A stretch of 64,000 nt of DNA, from contig CM037870.1 of NCBI GenBank assembly GCA_021292105.1, forward strand, positions 6,745,058-6,809,057, read 5' to 3'. This document shows positions 33,190-42,800 of this stretch, piece by piece. Below the pieces are notes generated by a model, which had not been told where the DNA came from, made no database searches, and saw nothing but the letters and a program-made list of their open reading frames with translations. Position 1 is the first letter of the stretch. Each line of letters starts with the position of its first letter. Origin of the DNA: Anadara kagoshimensis. Its lineage: Eukaryota > Mollusca > Bivalvia > Arcoida > Arcidae. The position numbers were made by a program, and so were the translations under genes.

Positions 33190-36100
33190 TTACCTTCTTC
33201 CCACTACACTAAAATGAATACACACGTGCAAGTCACTACATATTTTCAACCCAGCGCATACACTCGTGTGTTGAGTTGAAAATCCGTCTGAAAATGCTAT
33301 TTAGACCGTATCCTATTCAGACAATACAAAATTTTCACATGTTTGGGTTTCCGGTGTAAACCCGTAGATTTCCACATTCAATCCCCACAGTGATCTGTAC
33401 AGTTACACACTTTACTCGGCAACGACTCGCGCATGCGCAGGACATGTAAAATTCGGCCATGTTCCCGGAAACGTCAATGTCAACAACATGTGATAGAAAA
33501 AGGAATGCTGTAAGTAACGGTATTTTAACATTATTATTTTGATTTTTTTTTTAAATGCTGTTATAAGTGTTTTATTGAATAACAAAGAATTAATATATTT
33601 TGGTATTGACGTTTTTTCAGCACAGAAACTTGTAATATTATTTGAAAATAAGCACTGCTTATATGGTCGCCAGGTCGACATGTTAGATCATAGTTAAGCC
33701 AACCACTTAACAATTTACTGATTTGTGGAGTTTTGTTGATTAATACCACTATATTTTATAAATATTTGGATATATTGGATCGATTAACGGAAGGAGGTCA
33801 CCGGCCATACGTTCATATCAGCATGAACCGGTCATGCAGCGTACGAAAAATTCGCATGGTCTTTCAGCACTGATGTTATTAGTGTAGCGGTCTGCGTATC
33901 TTAGTGGTAGAGCAATCGCCTATAGTGCAGGAAGGTCCCGATCCCGATCCGGCACTGCATTTTTTCTTTCCTGAACAATATATTTTGGGGCTTTTCCTAC
34001 CCTGGGAATTGGCCGACCAGCAGGTGGGAACCTGGTGGTTTCCATTCAACTTCAAGGAATTGAATAACATAATGAAGTGAGGAATGTAGCCGTCTGGGTA
34101 GCTCAGTGGTAGAGCACTCGTCTATAGTGCAGGAGGTCCCGTGTTTGATCCATGATCCAACCCAACATTTTTCTCTTTCCTGTTACATTAGTTTGCCTGT
34201 CATCAGTTTTTTTCTAACGTCCAAATTTACTTATTTTTCCAGATTCCATTGCAGATGTTTGCAGTTTTAAAAACTTAAAAATGACCAGCTTTACATAAAG
34301 CTATGGAAAAAAGATGGTAAGTAATGCACTGGCAAGCCCAAAGTTCAACAATGACAAATATGTTTGATAGATGTAATGTATCAATTATATCGAACATAGG
34401 TCATAGAACTTTAGTTTATTTTTATTTTTTTTGTAAATACTGTATTAAATGTCGTTAGTGAAAAAAGCCTGAAGCATCGTAGATTGAAATTATTTTTCAT
34501 AACAGCGTAAACTATAGAAGGGAGAGGGGTTGAAAAAAATTTGTTATAATATTATGAATGACCAACTTGATACTGTCAGTTGGTTATCATTCACATCTGG
34601 ATTAATGTGAAATATTCTCAAAAGTCCTGTCACAGTAAAATCTTGTTGCTGTTATAAACTATAGATTGAATAGTGTCTAATTATGGCACCAGATATCTTA
34701 TTTTAGTTTAATGCCAGTCAAGATTAAAATTCCAGTAATATTATGAATTAAATTTAATAGAAGTATTTTCCATACACATGGCGTAGGTTACATCCACCGG
34801 AATTTTAAGCGAGATCAGGTTCTTGTTCAGTTTTTAGAATAACACATACACATCCGTCACTTTGGGAACAAATAAAAACAGCAACCCTCTATAGACAGAA
34901 GAACCAGCAACTAGAAATAATTGGTAATTATTTTATTTTGGATTTAGAAAAGTTCTAATCTTTGAAAAATTTTAATCATTCATCTAATATATCTGCTAGG
35001 TTTATTACTGGGGGAATGCAGTGCTGTGCATAGTTCGATAGTTTCAGTTGGTATACCGTCTTGCTAGTATTGGGAATGTCTAGGGTTTAAATCCTGATTT
35101 AAAGTCACCTTTTTCATTTTTTGTCATATTTGGAGGCTCATCTGACCTAGATAGTCCCTAATTAAGAGTTTGCATAAATTATCACTATAGTAACCCATTT
35201 AGTTACTTTGGTTCATCAATATGAAAGTAAACCCCCATTCATTCAGTGACATCCATGATGAAGATGATGATGATTCAATAAAACTTTTATTATTGACTCA
35301 TACCAAATAAAGTCTCTTGACATAACTGTATGGAAGTTTAGATGGATGTTTGGAATGCAAAAACTTCAATCAACATTGATGGTCACAAAATACTCATGAA
35401 TGCTAGATTATTCATTTCATTGTGCTAAGCATACTTGAGGTGTTTGAAATATATTATCTGTATTATCCAAAAACACACATGCAACTCACTACTTTCTATG
35501 ACATGCATGCAAGGTTCATGTTAATACAAATAGCCATGATGCTTAATTCTTACATATAACATACAATCATGCATGCAAGATCTTAAAGAATTTTCATGTA
35601 TTTTTGATACATACAATATAACAATCTGAAATGAATAAAATTTACATATTCTTTTATTTACATTTCAGCTTAGAGCAAGCATATCAGGTCAAACATTAAC
35701 CAAAGTAAGTAGGCAAACGCAAACGATATACATGTACAATATTTCTTTTTTTTTAAATTGTGAAATATGTGTAATGTTTTCTTTAATTCATTTCCATTCA
35801 GGTCATGACAAAGCCAATTTTCAAAAGTCATTTACTTTTATAAATTTGATGTTGCAACCTGTTAGTGTATCACTTCTATTCTCATCAATTACAGACCACT
35901 GCGGTAGCTAAGTTGGTAGAGTGCTCGCTCCGTAAATGGGAGGTCGTGGGTTCGAACCCGGGCCGCGTCTGACCCAAGACTTAAAAGTGGGTAGTGACTG
36001 TTCTTTTGCCAAGCACTCGGCATTACAAAATGAAAGTCACAGTTCTTTCGGATGGGAACTTGAAATAAACGAGGTCCCGTGTCTTAGTAGGCTCGACACG

Positions 36101-39100
36101 ATAAAGAACCCTGCTGTATAATGCCATCAGCGCAACGCACAGGCAAAATTTCTGCACCTTCGCCTATAGCTGGCGACGTCTCGATATGAATGAAATATTC
36201 TTGACTGGGACGTTAAACACCATTAATCAATCAATCATTCATCAATTACATCAACACTGAACTAGTTTAACACAATTGTTTTAAACTTATGCTAGATAAA
36301 CAGAGCTATTTTATTGCAAAAGAAACTCACTTTACTATGGTGTGAACAATTACAGGAAATTTGAAACTTTCCAGTAGTCCATGAGTTTTTAATCATCTGA
36401 CCATAATATTCTATTGTCTCACAATTTATAGAATGCAAGTGCTGTAAAATGTATACATAGATCAGTTTAAATTCTGTTATTTGAAATACAGCGATTTTTA
36501 GATATTGACATTTATGATTGTAGGTGCCTAGAATTGAGTCTCAGTAGTGACCAATATTGGTGTGAAAGTGGGTTGGACTAGGATGGCTTCTGCAAAATGT
36601 TAATCAATCAGTACATTGGTAAGAGAAGTGAAAAAAATTGAATTGCGCATTTGTACCAATTTTAAAACTGCTAAAGTTCTCATCATGTTTTGCATACGTC
36701 AAAATACATGTTAATGGGTACATTATGATTGGAAGGGATAATAATCTGATAAGTTCCTCTTGAAATGTCTGAAAAATGAGCACTACTAACAATCATTTTC
36801 ATGGATTAATTTTAAAACAATTAGGAGTTATTTGTGTACACAAATGCCAAATCTGTTATTTAAAACCATAGGTTAAATATAGGGTACACGCTGACGCAGT
36901 GTGAGCCCAAAAATACGGTATAGAAATGAAACCTGACTTGCCTGTCTTGGATATATTAAATTCTCAACAAAATCTTTTAAGGCTTGAACAGCAACTTAAC
37001 TATCTGGATTAATTGAAAAATTAAATTAAAGGTATATTGTAAATGATATTACAGTGTTTTTCTGTTTATTATTTTATAAAGACCTTGAAAATCCTTACAT
37101 TAGACAGTAGTCTTGAAAACCTCTTGAAAAATCCTTAAATTATTTTTACCCAAAACTTGTATGAACCATTTTTTACACAAATATGTTCAGACTGTTTGAT
37201 TTATTTTGGTAGGGTTTGGGGTTTTTGCTACTAAGACATTTTATAAGGGCGATTTCCTGTTAGAATATGTCGGTGAACGAATAAGTTTGGAAGAAGCAGT
37301 TGAGAGAAAGAAAAAACAGAAAAACAACAGATGTTACATGTATTATTTTAGATATAGAGAGAAGACATGTTGGTACGTATATATAATAGATTTACATTTT
37401 AAATAGAATAAAATACACTGATGAATTTGCAGACCCAGATGCAAATTGGGAGTTTATTTTCAATGTAATTCTTATCAAGTTTATGCAAATTTGAATTATA
37501 TTTAAAAATGTAGATCAGGGCTCTACAATGCGAGTAAAACACTCGCATATGCGAGTAATTATTTGTAAATGCGAGTGGATATGTCAAATTCACTCGCCCA
37601 TGTGCGAGTAGAAAGTCAAATCCGGATTTTTCCTTTCCGTTTTCGACAATGAAATTACTCTCATCAAGCAACATCTTTAAAGCACTTAAATTCATACAGC
37701 TGCAATCCGTTAATTTGTTAAGCGTTTATGTGATCACGTTCTCAAGTGCCAATTTCATCGCTGAGTTGTAAACAAAATTGGCAGATATATTTGTTTTTTA
37801 AGGCATGAGTACGAATAAAAATTAGAATAAATGACCAGGAAGAAATGGCCTCGTATTTGACTCAGTTCCAGGGATACCTTGATGGAAAAACAAATGTAAT
37901 CCTTTATAACGATGAAGGAAATCTGGTTCCCAAGTTTGCCCGAAAAAAAGAGTTTTAAACCGGGGAAAAAACTTTAAAAGATATATCTGAAATTTTACAT
38001 TTGGTGGGTGTATCTAGCTACACAGGAGATATTTACATTTTTGGAGCAACTCCCCTCGCACCTCTGATTTAAGTACATGTGTTTGAAATTAATTTGCCGG
38101 TTTTTAAAGTTTTTTCTTTCAGTGGCTTTTAGACATGCGCCGCAATTTTTGTGTTTGATGCCACAATAAAAGTAAATTGAATAAAAAATGTTGGGTCCAA
38201 CTGCTTTGTCTGCATCTTTAAAATTAAGCAGTAATTAGAAATGTTTCCAGTGTAATTGAATCCAAATTAAATTGATATTTATAAAAGAAATATGTGGCGA
38301 GTAAGATTTTTGCTCTGGCTAGTAAACATCTCAGGTTTACTAGCCAGGAGGCTAGTGAAAAAAATTGCAATCGTAGAGCCCTGTAGATATTAATAGATTG
38401 AAGAAATCACTAAAATTAAGGCCTTATTTAAAAAGGTAATGTATTATTTTAGATAGGTCATGACCAAGGAACAATCACAGAACTACATGCAGTTCCTGAT
38501 AATTGTTTCTATTGCTATGGTCTCTGTCAGATTTAAAACAAATTAAAACAATATTAAAGTAATGGGGGGGGGGTAATGTTAAAATGATATGAAAATAAAA
38601 TGAGGAATTATTGCTTAGATTGGAGGTGTACATCTTGCCAATTGCTCTAGGAATTTTGAATAAGACTACCTGGCAACTTTTTCTCAGAGTAACTAGGCAA
38701 AGCAGTGCTTCCTGAACATCATCTTTTGTTTTTAAAAATATTGGCAAGAAAATATACATGTAAAAAAAAACAAGGAATGTGCTAAATTTGGAACTATACA
38801 TAACATTGTCAAGCAATTTCTCATAAATAGTCTGAACAATAAATTCTTTAGTTCATATTAATAACAGAGCCAATCAAAACATTACAGATACATATTATGT
38901 ATAGTCAAAGTTGTATCTTTATTATTGAAGTTTAAATTGAATAGAGTAAAGTAATATTTAGTGCTGGCAAACAATAAATCAGTAAATTGAGTGAAAACTA
39001 GCTTCTACATTGTTCTATGTTGGTGAATTTGTTTATTGCTGTTTATTTTGTTATTTTAAAAAAAATTTAAAGTTTGCCCATGAGCCAAATTTGGTGGTGA

Positions 39101-39762
39101 GACTTGCATACAATGTTTGTTCATTTTGTTGATAGTTATCTTAATCTTAAGCATGCTGTTTTAGTTCATGTAATGTCTTTCATTGATCGTATGTTATTTT
39201 CTTAATTTAGCGGAGCAGACCAAATGTACTATATACTAAATTGATAATTGTCACTAAACAATTTTTTATTAATATGTGGGTATCATTTACATGTATCTTG
39301 GTGAATTGAAAATTAAGAATTTTTTCAGTCTCATATTAGTGCTTTATATTTAGTCCACTATTTATTCCAAACATACCAAACATGGTTTCAGGAATCTTTC
39401 TGATTGTACAATATGTCAAATAATCCTTGTGTAGATCCTAGTGTGAAAAATATGTCAACTTGCTCAAGTTCAGTGGTTTTCTCTGGGTACTCCTGTTTCT
39501 TCCTCCATCCCAAAATTGACCATAAGTAAAAATCTTGTCTCTGGTGTGAAATGTCATCAGTCTATCTCTGGATATCATGTATTTTATTAGCCTCTCTTAA
39601 TATAATCAGAATGGTCAATGACATTGTCAAACCACATATAGCTCAGCTACATGTACACAACTTTAATTATACCATTTTTAATATTCAGCCAACCTATTCA
39701 TCAGGCTTTTCTCAGTTGGTGGGATGAATTTAGTGGTCCTGTCAAAACATTTTCACCTTTGT

Positions 39763-39819
<57 letters not shown>

Positions 39820-42800
39820 TTTTTTTTTTTTTTCATTTTGATGATTTTTGAGTAAAGATAACAAAACTTTTATATTGTAGCTACTAAGATTTCTAGTATT
39901 TAAATAATCATATACCATATTTTTTGGTTATAACCCAACCTAGGGCAAACCCGTACCCTAATTAATCTTCACAATTAAATTAAATATCCACCACTCTGAT
40001 CCATTATTTCTGATGACGATTGTGGCCTATGTTCAGTATACTTGACAGACATTGACAAGATAAATTATGAGAGATGGCCAAGATAAATTTTTGTTGACCC
40101 CTTTCAACATGTATCTCCTCAAAATTTTATTATTGGTCTAAAACTGTGGGTTATAAGCGATGAAATATAGTACTTGAAATCTTATTGGCTATGGTGTAAA
40201 GGTTTTAGTCATTCCTCATTATTTAGTATTTTATAAATATTTTTGCAGATTCAGATCCATTTGAACTAAATCAACCAAAGAAAGCAGTGAGTGCTACAAA
40301 AAGTAATCCAAATTCATCCAGTGATAAATGTGATGTTTCATCATCAAAGAGAGAATATGATTCATCATCAGAGAGCGAATATGATTCATCATCAGAGAGC
40401 GAATGTGATTATTCATCATCAGACAGTGAATATTATGATTCATCATCAGAGAGCGAAGATGAAATGGAGGGGGGTAAGATAAAAATGATAAGATTCAAAA
40501 TGCCAAATTCTAATGATGCAACTTATTTGCTTTCATTTTCATTTGCTGTTAGGAAAATGTAATCACTAATTATGGATTCCTATCATGTCCGGAATTTTAG
40601 GTTCAAATTCAGTAAGCCCTAAGCAGTTAAGTCACAAATAGGTGTTTAAAATTACAGTATCAAAAAAGTGTCATTAGGTTACATTTTAGAAATCATATAA
40701 TATATATCTTATTGTGATTTGGTTTCAGATTTTTTATGCAAATTTTCTGCTTCACTTCCAGTTCTTACTCAGAAAGAGGATGGGCATGATGATGCTGATG
40801 GCGATATTCATGATTGTTCCAATAAATTATCAACTAAATTAACTGATGATGATAGTTCCTTTGAGAAAGGTAAGAGTGTAAAAAGATTTAGACATAGTGT
40901 CCAATGTATATCAGTAAATGCACATAGCATAATGTGTAATCCATGCACACACATATATGCAACACCAAGCTTTCTCTGAGACACATGCAACTCAGTACAT
41001 AAGTAAATACAAATAGTCACGAGGCATTATCTATACACATACATGCAATTCACTACTTTCTGTAAGACACAGAAGTAAGTACACATAGCCATGATGAATA
41101 ATTCATGCACACACATTCAATTCACTACTTTCTTGGACACACATGCAACCCAGTACATAAGTACCTAGCAATAATGCATGCACACACATGCAACTCACTA
41201 TTTTCTATGACACACATGCAACCCAGTACATAATTACCTAGCAATAATTCATGCACACACATTCAATTCACTACTTTCTTGGACACACATGCAACCCAGT
41301 ACATAAGTACCTAGCAATAATGCATGCACACACATGCAACTCACTATTTTCTATGACACACATGCAACCCAGTACATAATTACCTAGCAATAATTCATGC
41401 ACACACATTCAATTCACTACTTTCTTGGACACACATGCAACCCAGTACATAAGTACCTAGCAATAATGCATGCACACACATGCAACTCACTATGTTCTAT
41501 GACACACATGCAACCCAGTGCATAAGTAAATACACATAGCTGAGTCATTCTCAAAAAATGGCTAAATTTGTGTCCCTGGCCAGTTTTAGTACAAAATATG
41601 CTATAAAACATTTATTTTACCATATTACTAGTGGTATGTGATGTCATGCTAGATGCTCATTGGTTTAGTTTGGTTTAAAAATCTGTTAAATTTGAATATT
41701 AGAAATGTTTCCATATCAGATACCCCCATTTTAACCTGTCCCAGCTTTAGGGGTACTTTATTTGTAGCATTAGCAGATAAACAAATAATGAAATAAGTAC
41801 TAGAAAAAGGTATCTAAAGTGTAAATAAATGATTGACTAAAGTATATTACACAACAAATAATCTTATTTTGAATGTTTATATAAAAAATATATGTTTTTA
41901 TCTGAGTCCCTTAATTTTTATTCCTTGCTGTTACCATTGCAAATAGTTTGAAATAATGAAAGCTCCTTTGACTTATTGCTAATGCTGCTACTGCTATCTT
42001 GTAACACTACTTCTTATCTATCAATAAAAAAACATATAGTGTGGCTTAATCATCACATTAAAAATTCAGACGTAAATGATAAGTTTGAATACTATAGTAT
42101 ATTTTATTTATATCATACTGTTACGACAATATTATGGTAAATATTAAAGTATTTGAATTATGTTTCACTGTCAGATATGGCTAATGGTTACATTTTAATT
42201 TCCCCATAAGAAAACTTTATTATGTGGAGCAGTTATTATTCAGATCACAAATTATGTACCAATATTTCTCTGCTGTTACTTTCCGTCATGTTACTTTGAT
42301 TTTAGTAACAGAAGAGAACAGAAATGTAACAGCAAAGAAAAATATCTGTAAAAAGTATAATAACGTTGTCTTTTAGACTTTATAAGAAATAATACAGATG
42401 AATTTAAGTTCAAAATTATTTGAAATTGTAACAATTAACAATTTTGTCTGATATAACAGTATATTTCATAACTAGTTTTTTTAAACTAATCTGGTAACAG
42501 GAAGGAGCAAATGTATAGTAACAGAAAGGAATCTTAATTAATACATACTTCATAGTGACTATAATGTTTATGATTGTATATGGATTAATATTATGTTTAA
42601 TTTTGCACTTAGATATTCAAAAACCTCAATGATAGATTGCTAATTGTAATTATTATGGGGCATGTCATATACAGTAACGGCAGAGAAAATTGAAAGTAAC
42701 AGAACAGAATAAATATCCTTAATAGGCCATTTGTTTTTATATCATCAAACTAAATAAAAAATTGAATTTGTGATTAGTATCACTAAATAAGTTTTTCATA

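Noticed and set aside
40918..41545. Possible CRISPR-like array because of regular repeats
   Set aside because: The units are directly adjacent with no unique spacers, in a eukaryotic intron; it is a minisatellite.
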